From an uncultured Bacilli bacterium (lineage in GTDB: Bacteria; Bacillota_I; Bacilli_A; RF39; UBA660), in the NCBI GenBank assembly GCA_944332725.1, contig CALVKO010000007.1, forward strand, positions 1 to 40,146: a stretch of 40,146 nucleotides of DNA, given 5' to 3'. This document shows positions 8,301 through 16,371 of the stretch, one piece after another. Position numbers and translations under genes: made by a program. The notes under the pieces were generated by a model, which saw only the letters and a program-made list of their open reading frames with translations, made no database searches and had not been told where the DNA came from. Numbering within the stretch: the first letter of the stretch is position 1; the number at the start of each line of letters is the position of its first letter.

Positions 8301-10429
8301 TTATTTAATGTTTTTCTAGTTGGTAATTTGGTATCTTTCAATTCCATTTTCCTTATATCTTCTTGAGTTGGTATTTTTTGTGTATTATTTAAATTATTTT
8401 GCATAGAATATTTAGTAGATATATCCGATTTGACATTATTGTTAGATTGTGGTATATTGTTATTGAATGAGTTGTCCCTTAACGCAATTGGAGCGTCGAG
8501 CGGACGACTCTTTTTTTGCATATCATTATCAATATCATACACTATATTTTCTATGTTTTGTTCCATATATCCTTTTATATTAGGATTATCATTCCCATCA
8601 TATTGTTCTTTTCCATAGATAGAAACTATTCTATTTTGCTTACCATTTACATCGATTTCGATAGGAACAATGACAATATCTCCATATTTATCACTTAATT
8701 CAGTTACTATAACAAATCTATTACGATAATTTGGATTTTTTATGACATTTAATGGATTTGAAATTGCATAAGGCAATTGCTCTATGACCTCTCTTGTTAT
8801 TCCGTGTTGATTCAAGCCTTCCTTGACCACTTTCTTATCACTCATTATTGCTTGTAATTTTTTCATATTTATTACAAGTGGACCATCTATGTTATAACCT
8901 AAATTGTAAAAATATTCTGGAATAGTATCCAAAACCGTAAGCGTATCATTAGTTGTATAATTACCGCTTTCAAATTTTCTCATATCATCGTCGAAACTAG
9001 AGCTTTTGTAGTTGTTCCGTACATTAATATTAGAATTAACTCTATTTCCATTATTATCTACTATTGGTAAATTAGCATTTTGACTATTTTTTTCTTGTTG
9101 TACCAAGTCATATACTGTCTTTGGCGTATTTTGTGTCGTATTAGACTCGATATTCTTTTGTAGCTCCCCAATATATTCAGTACCATTTTTAACAGCATTA
9201 ACAGTACTAGGAACTTGCATAATAGCTGATGTTAATGTACCCATAACAAATTGTTCTAATAAATTTTCATCTTGTACTATTTTACCAAATTCTTCATCGG
9301 ATAAATAAGTTAGTTTTTTAGCTATAGCACTTCCTAACCCACTTATTACTTCTTCAGCACCTTCACCAACTGCTTTTAATCCACTTTGTGCAAGTGTTCT
9401 CATAGTACTATTAGTTATTTTTTTAGTAACATTTTTAATTAGTACATCATCTAATGCACCACCGCCATATACGTTAGCAAATTTACTGCCTAACCCTCCG
9501 AATAGCGACTCGCTAAAACCTTCTGCAAAACCACTTCCTAAGCCATAAAGCCAAGCTTCTGTATCTGTAGCTCCGTTGTTATAGGCTTCAGTCATTCCAC
9601 CACCCATACTACTAACTATTGATGTAGTAGGTATTTTTAATGGTATATTGAATGGCTTTACATTTATATTTATACTTCTCATTGATTTAGGCAATACGCC
9701 TCCACCGTAAGCCATACCTAATACATTGCCGACGCCCTCGGCTACTTGAGTAGTTGTCTCACCAGCAACAGAATTTTTGCCATATAAATTTTCAGCTGGA
9801 CTAAATATCATAGAAGTTACGTCTTGTTGGGCATTCTTTCTTAATTGGTCAGCAAAATCATCTGCCCCTAACCAGTCACTAGCTTGAGCCACACCATATT
9901 GAGCTAAATCTCCTATTCCTTCGCCAAGACTAAAAATTCCTTTTGTAGTTGATGCTCCTAAATCTAGAATTGTGGAACCTGCTGTTTTAGTAATATCTCC
10001 GAATTGATATCCATCTTTAAAGTTTTCTGGAACTTTTACAATTTGACTAATATCTAAGCCTTTCCAGCCTTTTGTATTAGTGACATTTTTGTTGGCTTCC
10101 TCTATTACATTTTGATTATAATTTGTTGGTAATTTACTTGTTGTTGGTAATGTATAATTCATAGGTAATTCTTTTTTAGATTCTTTTATTAATGTATTTT
10201 TAACATTAACTGGCGTAGATAAAACCTTGTTTTGTTCTTCTTTTATTTTATTCCAATCTACTGGTGTTGACTTCTTTTCTTCTTTCTCTTCTTTTTCAGG
10301 AGTATAAGGATTATCTTTTCTAAATTGCTTTATTTTATCTAATGCTGATAATCCGCTTGTATTTAAATAATTCAAAGGATTTGTTTGTCTATCTTTATAT
10401 GCTTTTATTTTATCTAAAGCACTTGCCAT
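5327..10429 (-). CDS. Giant putative ejection/internal virion protein with BECR nuclease-like region, 1700 aa
   Basis: By size and place, after the nozzle and Gln-rich protein genes, this is probably a protein packed in the capsid and ejected with DNA. Layout: Lys/Gln-rich start (1-130); Gly/Ala-rich amphipathic helices (150-420, e.g. LGEGIGDLAQYG and KAVGEGAEEVISGLGSA); a compact region at about 510-610 (INMKKLQAIMSDKK, ITREVIEQLPYAISNP, FVIVTELSDKYGDIVIVPIEI, RIVSIYGKEQ) resembling phage BECR-fold nuclease domains (PBECR/MuF-C type); an Asn/Ser-rich linker; a helical domain with WRYLSMLGNPKTHIRNLLSN near 935; a hydrophobic segment near 1170-1190; and three about 33-residue C-terminal repeats (1608-1690). 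Similar large polyproteins occur in clostridial phages. No lytic transglycosylase motif was found. The ribosome site is GAGGTGAT. Confidence 0.7.
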   Translation of the reverse strand: MASALDKIKAYKDRQTNPLNYLNTSGLSALDKIKQFRKDNPYTPEKEEKEEKKSTPVDWNKIKEEQNKVLSTPVNVKNTLIKESKKELPMNYTLPTTSKLPTNYNQNVIEEANKNVTNTKGWKGLDISQIVKVPENFKDGYQFGDITKTAGSTILDLGASTTKGIFSLGEGIGDLAQYGVAQASDWLGADDFADQLRKNAQQDVTSMIFSPAENLYGKNSVAGETTTQVAEGVGNVLGMAYGGGVLPKSMRSININVKPFNIPLKIPTTSIVSSMGGGMTEAYNNGATDTEAWLYGLGSGFAEGFSESLFGGLGSKFANVYGGGALDDVLIKNVTKKITNSTMRTLAQSGLKAVGEGAEEVISGLGSAIAKKLTYLSDEEFGKIVQDENLLEQFVMGTLTSAIMQVPSTVNAVKNGTEYIGELQKNIESNTTQNTPKTVYDLVQQEKNSQNANLPIVDNNGNRVNSNINVRNNYKSSSFDDDMRKFESGNYTTNDTLTVLDTIPEYFYNLGYNIDGPLVINMKKLQAIMSDKKVVKEGLNQHGITREVIEQLPYAISNPLNVIKNPNYRNRFVIVTELSDKYGDIVIVPIEIDVNGKQNRIVSIYGKEQYDGNDNPNIKGYMEQNIENIVYDIDNDMQKKSRPLDAPIALRDNSFNNNIPQSNNNVKSDISTKYSMQNNLNNTQKIPTQEDIRKMELKDTKLPTRKTLNNTKNNHISNESKEIAQKLNETIQSDVISTKQRSWVETSTESDVLKNKVLIKDLDTSKINYVPISNKTTLEKANSKLDNLGYDKAVEYIQSKLNDSSISLEDIALAERLIQESAKHGDTMLAADLIMDTAILGTELGRKTQILSMIQRLTPEGQLKHFQKIVKRAKAKGEKSFQNVEITPEMVDLILKAYNQDGTYDQADLNSRVEQFKQKVADQLTTSKAEKINAWRYLSMLGNPKTHIRNLLSNVAMMGTTKVKNAMARTMEMALPAESRTKTWKKPTQVVSDFAKQTTAEMKDIITGEGKYSEKGSIESKKQIFKSKTLEKLSDFNSNALSAEDWFFSKRAFESSLREYLTAQGIKTQTDIENNSQIVEKAKMYALEQSEIATFRQYSWLANQIGKIERKNAGTKLLVGSMLPFKKTPINVAKAGVKYSPIGLIKSISYDAFQLKRGNIEASQFIDNLAQGMTGTSLALLGYALAKAGILNGAGDDDKEGKYDYYLGKQSYSLKVGGKTFSISWLSPVAMPLLVGANAYEKLEEGEDWDMNVIVDTLAQTLDPLSEMSFVSSLTDVLQSYQMGSAQMISEMGQNITQNYISQFFPTLFSQLASTLDDTKRSTSASKNSPWKFGEETIRKIMYKIPGLRNQLEASTDIWGNEIKQNENIVMRAVENFLAPYTAKNDTTDYLDRELKNIYNKTGETGVIPGIPQGYLKYKDETYYMSAEEYTKYKKTYGTIANQYLKQLIGNSNYKNASDEEKATMIEQMYKYSSAKANEEYFESQNIEYSSDVLKDLEAFEELNMNNTQIAEYVSLNKLSSSIKNDDDIDSINKKSEISKLMANSNLNDEQLAYLYEKYYSSEEALKNVMDAKIPVKDFIRFNSQEFTTDYYSNGTAVPNSRKNKVINYVNSLNLSIPQKAMLIKMEYSSYDRYDSQIINYINNMNYTKFEKASILKQFGINSYDTYIINHIKSLNITLQEKTEMLEELGFTVRNGRVYS

Positions 10430-10439
10430 ATTATCACCT

Positions 10440-11495
10440 CTATTTAATACCTAGTGCATAAAGTATAATTGTTGCTTCATCTTCTGTCATAGTTTTATTT
10501 TTTAAACCATTTTCAACCGAATCAATTATAAGATTTGTATCTTGCTGTCTTTCAGATTTTTTACCATATCCACCATTAGCCCATCTAAATAATTCTTTTA
10601 TTTGATGATTTGACCAATTATATGTACTGTACAGTTTTGAAAATTCTTCTGCTGATAAAGAATCTAAATTAAGTCCTTCTGTTAAATCATTACCATTTCC
10701 ACCATTGCCACCAGAATTAGCTTGTTGTTTTGCTAAAGCATATTCTTTTTCCCATTGTTGTTGTGCAATTCTATCTTGTTCTTTTTGATATTCTAATTGT
10801 TCTCTTTGTAAAGCCATTTGCTCATTATATTGTCGTATTGCTTCAGCTTGCTCATTTTCATAATTAATTTGGTCTAAAACATTTTGATAACGATTATAGT
10901 AGTCACTATTTATTTGTTGTTGCCAATTTAATTTGTTTTGTGTAGCTGTGTCTTTGTAATTAAATGCCTCTAATGAAATTTGTAATTTTTGTTGTAATGC
11001 TGTTAAAGCATTTTCTGCTTTTGTGACATCATTAGTAAGTTGTGCCTCTCTAATCGCATTATCAAATTCTAAATATGCTTTATCCATACTTTCTTTTGCA
11101 GTAGCTAATCTATTTTGATAAGTATTATACATACTTACTTTTGAACTTTCGCTATAACCAGTATTTCCTAATCCGTTAGCAACTTGTTGTTCTCTTGACA
11201 CACCATACCTATCAACTTCTTTTTGATAATCAGTATAAGCTGATTTTGCTTCTTTTTCATATGCTTTTTCAGTTTCAGCTTTTTGTTGATTGATTAAATC
11301 TTGTTGAAATTGAAATTGTTTATCAAGATTTTCATTTTGTGTTTGTTGCCATTGTTCTACCAAACCTTGTTGTTGATTTGTTAAATCTTCTCTTTCCGCC
11401 ATTAAGTTATCATAAGTTTGATTATACTGATTCAATTGTTCTTGTTTTTCATTTTCTACTTGTTGAAATCTATCATCATCATAATTTACTGCCAT
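10440..11495 (-). CDS. Gln-rich coiled-coil virion protein, 351 aa
   Basis: Residues 1-100 and about 160-260 are long charged heptad helices with about 48 glutamines in the protein (WQQTQNENLDKQFQFQQ, REQLEYQKEQDRIAQQQWEK). Between them lies GLGNTGYSESSKVSMYNTY followed by DNAIREAQLTNDVTKAE, a pattern seen in proteins next to head and tail genes of gut Firmicutes phages. A Gly/Asn hinge (NSGGNGGNGN) leads to a small C-terminal helical domain. It sits between the nozzle protein and the giant protein, so it may be an ejection protein or inner core. The ribosome site AGGAGGAG is very strong. The assignment rests on position and composition. Confidence 0.55.
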   Translation of the reverse strand: MAVNYDDDRFQQVENEKQEQLNQYNQTYDNLMAEREDLTNQQQGLVEQWQQTQNENLDKQFQFQQDLINQQKAETEKAYEKEAKSAYTDYQKEVDRYGVSREQQVANGLGNTGYSESSKVSMYNTYQNRLATAKESMDKAYLEFDNAIREAQLTNDVTKAENALTALQQKLQISLEAFNYKDTATQNKLNWQQQINSDYYNRYQNVLDQINYENEQAEAIRQYNEQMALQREQLEYQKEQDRIAQQQWEKEYALAKQQANSGGNGGNGNDLTEGLNLDSLSAEEFSKLYSTYNWSNHQIKELFRWANGGYGKKSERQQDTNLIIDSVENGLKNKTMTEDEATIILYALGIK

Positions 11496-11504
11496 AAGCT
11501 CCTC

Positions 11505-13190
11505 CTATCTTTTAACATATCCACCAACGAAAGCCTCTATAGTACTGCTATAAAGTTTCATTGTTTTATTTGATGAAAATTCTATTTGCAATTCTTTAAA
11601 TTTCTTTTGTTTTATTCGATATACGATATATCCCTTAGTTTCTTCGTAAGTATTAATAGTTATATAATCTCCATTATCTTTTTTTACTTTTACAGTAATA
11701 TCACCATCACAAACTGCAGTACCACCTCTTTTATTAGTAGTTTTTAAAAATTGTGGTGCGTTAAAATCTTCTTTAGGTAAAGTCCAAACTGAACTTACAT
11801 TACCGTCAGTTTTCGTTAAAGTATAAATTTGATTATTCATACCTAAATAAAGCATTCCATCTTTTACACGAGTACAAGTGACCTCGTAAGGTAATTCCCA
11901 ATAATACCATTCATATTCAATACTAACTCCCTGATATTTTTGTCTTGAATCGGCTAAATAAACATGCTTACCAATAAATACAAGTAAATAGCCTTCCCAT
12001 TCTTCTAAAATCATATCTTTGTAATTGGTTTCTGATAATAATTTGCTATCAACCATTGAACTTCTGTGACTTAATACTTGTTCAGTTGTTACATCACTAC
12101 TTATTGCTTCCATACCTCTATCGCTAAAAAAACATATATCATCGTTAAAATTAATTCCCGTTGCTACACATCCAGTTGAAATACTTGAGTGCGTACTAGG
12201 ATAAATTTTTCCATATGTATTGTCTATTACTGGATTATGATAATAAATAGTTGTATTAGCTTGTGAAGGTTCTTTAAATACCCATAAAGCATTGTTACCT
12301 GCTACCATTGATTTGACTGGAGATACATCTAATCCTTCATTATAATAATCTAAATCACTAACATATTCTGGGTCTTCCAATGAGCTATGAAAGACAACAT
12401 TAGGATAATTTTGATTACCACTAAAAAACACACGGTTGTCAAATTCGGTTAAAAGAGTACATTTTAAAATTCTATCTCTATAACCTTGTACTGTTTTACT
12501 AAATGTAATTACCACATTGTCTTGTCCTGATGTTGTTGGTTTAGCTGGTGCTGTATTAAATGTTACTTTACCAGCAGTTCTATCTACAGTTAATCCCATA
12601 CCTTCAACTATTGTTAAATCATTTACAACAGCCGTAACAGTATAATTTGTGTCTAAATTATCCGTGTCTAACTGATAGACTGTACTTGTTCCGTCAGCTA
12701 CAAAAGAATTTTTTCTAATACCCGTTAATAAATTGACATCTTGATAAGTCGTTCCAGCCCCACTAGGAGCTTTTCCAGTCGATGTAATAGGAATAGTGCC
12801 CTCAACACTTTTAACCTCTGTACCGTCGTATTTTAGATAATTTATACCGTCTTTTATATATAAAATTTCATTAAATACAAAATATTGACTTTTAGTAATA
12901 TTCATACCTACAAATATTTGTTCACTATTGTCATATAATTTAGTACCACAATGAACAATTTTATGAAGAGTATCACTTTTAGTATAAAAAAACATACCAT
13001 AAATAACATTATCGTATGTTTCTTTTAATTCAATATCCGGTCTTGTTTCTACGCAACGAGCATTTTCTTTATAATTTTTCCACATATTCAAAGAAAAAGG
13101 ACTTCTTGAAGTGACAATTTCTCCATCGTTGAAATCTACACCTCTAAAGTCCTTGTATTCTCTTCTTACTAAATCGCCACTAGAAGCCAT
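11505..13190 (-). CDS. P22 gp10-like tail nozzle / DNA-stabilisation protein, 561 aa
   Basis: The protein opens with DFRGVDFNDGEIVTSRSPFSLNMW, typical of phage stabilisation proteins that close the portal channel and form the nozzle of short-tailed phages. The remaining sequence is a run of beta blades (YGMFFYTK, FNEILYIKDGINYLKYDG, NRVFFSGNQNYPN, ALWVFKEPSQANTTIYY, DICFFSDRGMEAISSD, YLLVFIGKHVYLADS), consistent with a beta-propeller-like fold. It lies directly after the connector gene. The start chosen is the ATG at 13190 with GGTGAGG upstream; it overlaps the connector stop. Upstream GTG codons at 13199-13202 lack a ribosome site. Confidence 0.75.
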   Translation of the reverse strand: MASSGDLVRREYKDFRGVDFNDGEIVTSRSPFSLNMWKNYKENARCVETRPDIELKETYDNVIYGMFFYTKSDTLHKIVHCGTKLYDNSEQIFVGMNITKSQYFVFNEILYIKDGINYLKYDGTEVKSVEGTIPITSTGKAPSGAGTTYQDVNLLTGIRKNSFVADGTSTVYQLDTDNLDTNYTVTAVVNDLTIVEGMGLTVDRTAGKVTFNTAPAKPTTSGQDNVVITFSKTVQGYRDRILKCTLLTEFDNRVFFSGNQNYPNVVFHSSLEDPEYVSDLDYYNEGLDVSPVKSMVAGNNALWVFKEPSQANTTIYYHNPVIDNTYGKIYPSTHSSISTGCVATGINFNDDICFFSDRGMEAISSDVTTEQVLSHRSSMVDSKLLSETNYKDMILEEWEGYLLVFIGKHVYLADSRQKYQGVSIEYEWYYWELPYEVTCTRVKDGMLYLGMNNQIYTLTKTDGNVSSVWTLPKEDFNAPQFLKTTNKRGGTAVCDGDITVKVKKDNGDYITINTYEETKGYIVYRIKQKKFKELQIEFSSNKTMKLYSSTIEAFVGGYVKR

Positions 13191-13725
13191 AATCCTCACC
13201 ACTTATATAAAATGATCCCGTTGAATATCTTGGATCAATTCTCTGTATCATACTTTCATATCTATTAGCATAAACTTGACCGTAATTTGCCGAAATATCA
13301 GACTTCAATAAATCTCCAGCTACACCGTAAGGTAAAACTTGCATTAAATCGATAGGTAATTCAAATTCATATGCACTAGCATTTTCATCAGTTATTAAAG
13401 TCGGATATTTGTAATAAAAAACATTAGCTGTACCATCTTCTTCAAATATAACAGTATTATCAACAATATTGTGCTTAACTCCTCGAATCATATTTAATTG
13501 AAATAAATCATCAGCCAGTTCTGTAAATGATTTTACTTCATTTTCTTTTACTTCTATTGTTTTATTAGTTGGTAATTTCTTTAATCTTACTAATTCAATC
13601 ATAATTTGATTGATAACATAATTTATTTTAGCTGAAATATCAGGGTCATCAGTTAACAATTCACTTTCTGGGTTCAATTCTTCTATCATTGCTAAAATTT
13701 GCTTTTTTACATCAGTTAAACTCAT
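13180..13725 (-). CDS. Head-tail connector / adaptor, 181 aa
   Basis: A small helical protein starting MSLTDVKKQILAMIEELNPE, with PDISAKINYVINQIMIELVRL, and ending with DLLKSDISANYGQVYANRYE and a Pro/Arg turn (RIDPRYSTG). This pattern matches head-completion adaptors that bind the portal ring (P22 gp4-like or HK97 gp6-like in role). The chosen start has GGAGGG six bases upstream; longer in-frame versions starting further upstream would overlap the previous gene. Its gene order, decoration - connector - nozzle, is that of short-tailed phages. Confidence 0.7.
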   Translation of the reverse strand: MSLTDVKKQILAMIEELNPESELLTDDPDISAKINYVINQIMIELVRLKKLPTNKTIEVKENEVKSFTELADDLFQLNMIRGVKHNIVDNTVIFEEDGTANVFYYKYPTLITDENASAYEFELPIDLMQVLPYGVAGDLLKSDISANYGQVYANRYESMIQRIDPRYSTGSFYISGEDYGF

Positions 13726-13726
13726 A

Positions 13727-14092
13727 TTATCCCTCCATTGCTTTTTTAGTTCCATCTTCAATTGGTTTTGTAATATCAACTATTTTAGATAACAATTCTT
13801 TTGCTTCTTCCGGTTTTACCATATTATAGTTTGGAATTATATATCCATTAGTTTCATCCCATAATAATACAGTTCCTAAAGGTACTTGTGTTTCCATTTT
13901 ACTTGTTTCAGTTGATTTTATATCATTATAATTTAGTTCTCTTTTAATATGAGTTGTTAAAACACCTTTATTAAAAACTTGATGAACTGTTTTATCATCA
14001 TTATAAACATCAAATTTAGTATTTTTATCTACTTTTATACCTCCGAATGTCTTTATACTTGGCTGTACTACAAAATATTCTAATTTTTCCAT
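13727..14092 (-). CDS. Head-associated hypothetical protein, 121 aa
   Basis: A mainly beta protein starting MEKLEYFVVQPSIKTFGG, with a PLGTVLLWDETNGYIIPNY segment and a helical end (KPEEAKELLSKIVDITKP). It lies between the decoration protein and the connector, so it is likely part of the capsid (head fibre, or vertex or decoration protein), but no family was recognised. The start at 14092 has AAAGGAGA at the right spacing. A longer frame running back to 14146 would translate through the tRNA-like hairpin at 14106-14148 and has no ribosome site, so it was not used. Confidence 0.6.
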   Translation of the reverse strand: MEKLEYFVVQPSIKTFGGIKVDKNTKFDVYNDDKTVHQVFNKGVLTTHIKRELNYNDIKSTETSKMETQVPLGTVLLWDETNGYIIPNYNMVKPEEAKELLSKIVDITKPIEDGTKKAMEG

Positions 14093-14105
14093 ATATAATC
14101 TCCTT

Positions 14106-14148
14106 TCATGTTTTCGAGAATCGAACTCGAACAATACCTTTAACATGA
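14106..14148 (-). ncRNA. tRNA acceptor/T-arm-like minihelix upstream of the capsid-region gene
   Basis: Read on the minus strand this 43-nt element folds without loose ends: a 7-bp stem (TCATGTT / AACATGA), a 10-nt 5' bulge in place of the D and anticodon arms, then a 6-bp stem (TTCGAG / CTCGAA) closing the loop TTCGATT. The 5-bp T-stem plus 7-nt loop is the hallmark of a tRNA T-arm and shares AGTTCGATTCT with the real tRNA-Gln in this phage. No CCA follows; AAAGGAGA, the ribosome site of the next gene, comes instead. It may be an mRNA processing signal or the remnant of a tRNA. Confidence 0.5.
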
Positions 14149-14149
14149 T

Positions 14150-14170
14150 GAAAAGGGCTATTTTGCCCTT
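14150..14170 (-). terminator. Hairpin after the decoration gene, possible weak terminator
   Basis: The minus strand reads AAGGGC-AAAATA-GCCCTT followed by TTC, a 6-bp stem that begins at the stop codon of the decoration gene. The short T-run suggests partial termination or 3' end protection of the abundant coat mRNA, with read-through into the connector and tail genes. Confidence 0.5.
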
Positions 14171-14522
14171 AAAATTCTACTACTACTGCTTTAATAGCTG
14201 CATTTTCACTATCGAAAGTGACTTTTTTGGTAACAGCATCCATATATTTAGCAGTTTCAACTGGTACAACAGCGATTTTACCAGCACCAATTTCTACTAC
14301 CTTATCAGCTACTGCTCCAGCATAACATTTATTAACTGGAGCTTTAATAGTTAAATCATATGGATTAGAAGCATCAGTATTTTCAACAATTAAAAGTGTT
14401 CTTTCATCTTGTTTTTCTACTGTATACTCTAAACCGTCAGTAGTTGAAGCAGTTAAAGTGCCAACATTAACTTCATTGTATTTTGCTTTAATTTTGGCAC
14501 TATCTAAATTTACAATTGCCAT
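14169..14522 (-). CDS. Capsid decoration / coat-associated protein, 117 aa
   Basis: A small beta protein directly after the major coat gene, Ala/Val/Thr-rich, with YTVEKQDERTLLIVENTDAS, NKCYAGAVADKVVEIGAGK and IAVVPVETAKYMDAV. Proteins of this size and composition following a coat gene usually bind the outside of the capsid. A hairpin sits on its stop codon, as often seen after highly expressed coat genes. No named family could be confirmed by eye. Ribosome site AAAGGTAAGG. Confidence 0.6.
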   Translation of the reverse strand: MAIVNLDSAKIKAKYNEVNVGTLTASTTDGLEYTVEKQDERTLLIVENTDASNPYDLTIKAPVNKCYAGAVADKVVEIGAGKIAVVPVETAKYMDAVTKKVTFDSENAAIKAVVVEF

Positions 14523-14541
14523 ATTTTCTTACCTTACCTTT

Positions 14542-15372
14542 CTAATAAATTGGGAATAAATAAATTTGTTCAGGGCGTACAATTTTTGCACCAAAAACAT
14601 ATAAACCTTTAATAGCATCACTAAATGCATCTTGTGGACGATATGCTTCCACTTTATCAATTTGACCAGCAAATGCAATGGCTTTATTAGTACGTAACAT
14701 TGCTAATTTGCAATCACGAGTACCATCATGCCATGTTGCTAATAGATTTTCAATAGAAATTAACGCATTACCATATTTACCTACATAACCTTTTTTAATT
14801 AATTCGCTATTATTAGTATCTAATTCGATAATTGAAGGGCGTAAATGAGTATACCATTCTGGAGTTAATTCTAAATGATAAGTATCTGTAATTTTACAGT
14901 TGTTTTCATATAGAGTTTTAAATCCAGTTTCGATTAATGCAATACCACCGTCAGCTTCTTCTGAAATATCAGTTGAAGGTGCTGATGCCAAATCATTTTT
15001 ATTTGTTGCTGTTAAACTTGCAACATACTTGTCAGCTTCCTCTGATAATCCTAAAGTAGCTTCTTTAGATAAGTTTTCAATTAATCCAGGTTTTGCTTGT
15101 GCTTTTTCTACATCGTCTACTTCAAAATCGAAATATTTGAATTGATCAATGTCTAAAAATTGACTGTTGTCTGTTCCACCTTCACGAACTAATGGTGTAC
15201 CAGGTACATAAGTACGAATTGTAGGTCTATTAACTCCTAAAATTTTAATGCGTTCTGCTTGTTTTACTTCTCCTTCAAATTGAAAATCACAATGGTCTTT
15301 TAATGATGTTATGGTTTCTAATTGGTGTTGAATTTTTGCACTCCAGACAGTTTGTTTGAAATTTGCTATCAT
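14542..15372 (-). CDS. Major capsid (coat) protein, 276 aa
   Basis: Forms the icosahedral shell (expected HK97 fold). Features include an N-arm (MIANFKQTVWSAKIQHQLE), a spine-like region with ERIKILGVNRPTIRTY, a small-helix region (SKEATLGLSEEADKYVASL), and a C-terminal segment with NKAIAFAGQIDKVEAYRPQ and GLYVFGAKIVRPEQIYLFP, typical of coat proteins of short-tailed phages of Gram-positives. It follows the scaffold gene and precedes the decoration gene. The ribosome site GGAAGGAGAAG is strong. No internal cleavage site or protease domain is visible. Confidence 0.8.
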   Translation of the reverse strand: MIANFKQTVWSAKIQHQLETITSLKDHCDFQFEGEVKQAERIKILGVNRPTIRTYVPGTPLVREGGTDNSQFLDIDQFKYFDFEVDDVEKAQAKPGLIENLSKEATLGLSEEADKYVASLTATNKNDLASAPSTDISEEADGGIALIETGFKTLYENNCKITDTYHLELTPEWYTHLRPSIIELDTNNSELIKKGYVGKYGNALISIENLLATWHDGTRDCKLAMLRTNKAIAFAGQIDKVEAYRPQDAFSDAIKGLYVFGAKIVRPEQIYLFPIY

Positions 15373-15400
15373 ATTTCTTCTCCTTCCATTTTAGGAAGTA

Positions 15401-16264
15401 CTATTTGTGACTATTGTTATAGTTAATTTGCATTGATTTTTCGACTGCTTTCATTATTTGAGGATTTTTTAATTGAGCAGGTGTTAACCTATCAATCTCT
15501 TCATCCGTATAATAATCCTTAACAGTTGAATTATCAGTGTTCTTCATACTTCCTATTGTATTTACTTCCGGTTTTGGTTGAGTTTTTTTGTATAACTCAT
15601 AAACCGTTTTAATAGGTGTGTTTTGATTAAATTGACTAACAAAATCTTTAAATTCTTGCTTGTCAAATAAAGCAGTACTTACACCTAATTTTTGTAACTC
15701 TTGTTTATTCTTTTCATCTGTTAAAGCCTTACCAAGAATTACGAGTTTTTCTTTGTCTCTTTTAGACAACTTATCATAGCCAATATCAGCTAAACGATTT
15801 GCCTCTTCTTGCATATCGTCAAAACCTAATTTAATGATTTCATTAGCTTCAAATTGACCTAAAATTTTCTCTTCACTATCTGAATAGTTCGATTTTTGAA
15901 ATGCTGGTATTTCAATGCCTTGTTCTTTATAAAACTGACGCATTTTTTCATTAGATTCTGAAATATCTTTAGTACCTAAACCAGCTTGTAATATACTTTC
16001 GGTTTCTTCGTATTTCGATAGCTTATCTTTATACTGTCTTTCTATCTTCCTTGTTGCTTTTGCAATTTTAGAAGGTAAAATGTCATTTACTCTTTGATTA
16101 ACTATCGTTTCCAATTCTTCCTCTGTATAACTTTTAACTTCTTTTTTTTCTTCTTGTGAAGTGGTATCAGTTAACTCTATACCTTCAACAACATTTTCTA
16201 CTGGTTGTTCCACAGTATTTTCAGTTACATCTGTAACAGGTTCTTGAACTATATTCTCGTTCAT
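15401..16264 (-). CDS. Scaffolding protein, 287 aa
   Basis: Highly charged and almost entirely helical, with an acidic Val/Glu/Thr-rich N-terminus (residues 1-45), a central coiled coil (IAKATRKIERQYKDKLSKYEE) and a basic tail with DYYTDEEIDRLTPAQLKNPQ. This is the normal make-up of a scaffold that guides coat assembly and then leaves the head. It sits between portal and coat. No prohead protease gene is present, in line with scaffold exit rather than cleavage. Ribosome site GGAGGAAAA. Confidence 0.75.
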   Translation of the reverse strand: MNENIVQEPVTDVTENTVEQPVENVVEGIELTDTTSQEEKKEVKSYTEEELETIVNQRVNDILPSKIAKATRKIERQYKDKLSKYEETESILQAGLGTKDISESNEKMRQFYKEQGIEIPAFQKSNYSDSEEKILGQFEANEIIKLGFDDMQEEANRLADIGYDKLSKRDKEKLVILGKALTDEKNKQELQKLGVSTALFDKQEFKDFVSQFNQNTPIKTVYELYKKTQPKPEVNTIGSMKNTDNSTVKDYYTDEEIDRLTPAQLKNPQIMKAVEKSMQINYNNSHK

Positions 16265-16342
16265 AATTTTCCTCCTATTTTCTTAATAAGTGTTTGACTT
16301 CACTTCCATATTCTTTTTAAGTCATGCAATGCTTGGACTAAC

Positions 16343-16371
16343 AAAAAAGCAATAACTATTGAGCCATTGCT
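16343..16371 (-). terminator. Weak terminator overlapping the portal stop codon
   Basis: The minus strand reads AGCAAT, a 12-nt loop region, ATTGCT and then five T. The 6-bp stem includes the end of the portal gene. The gap downstream to the scaffold gene (16265-16355) holds only this hairpin and the scaffold ribosome site. Likely partial termination, so that portal and coat levels differ. Confidence 0.4.

Noticed and set aside
14093-14146. N-terminal extension of the 121-aa head gene (MLKVLFEFDSRKH...)
   Set aside because: It would translate through the tRNA-like minihelix, lacks a ribosome site, and the internal ATG at 14092 has a near-perfect one.
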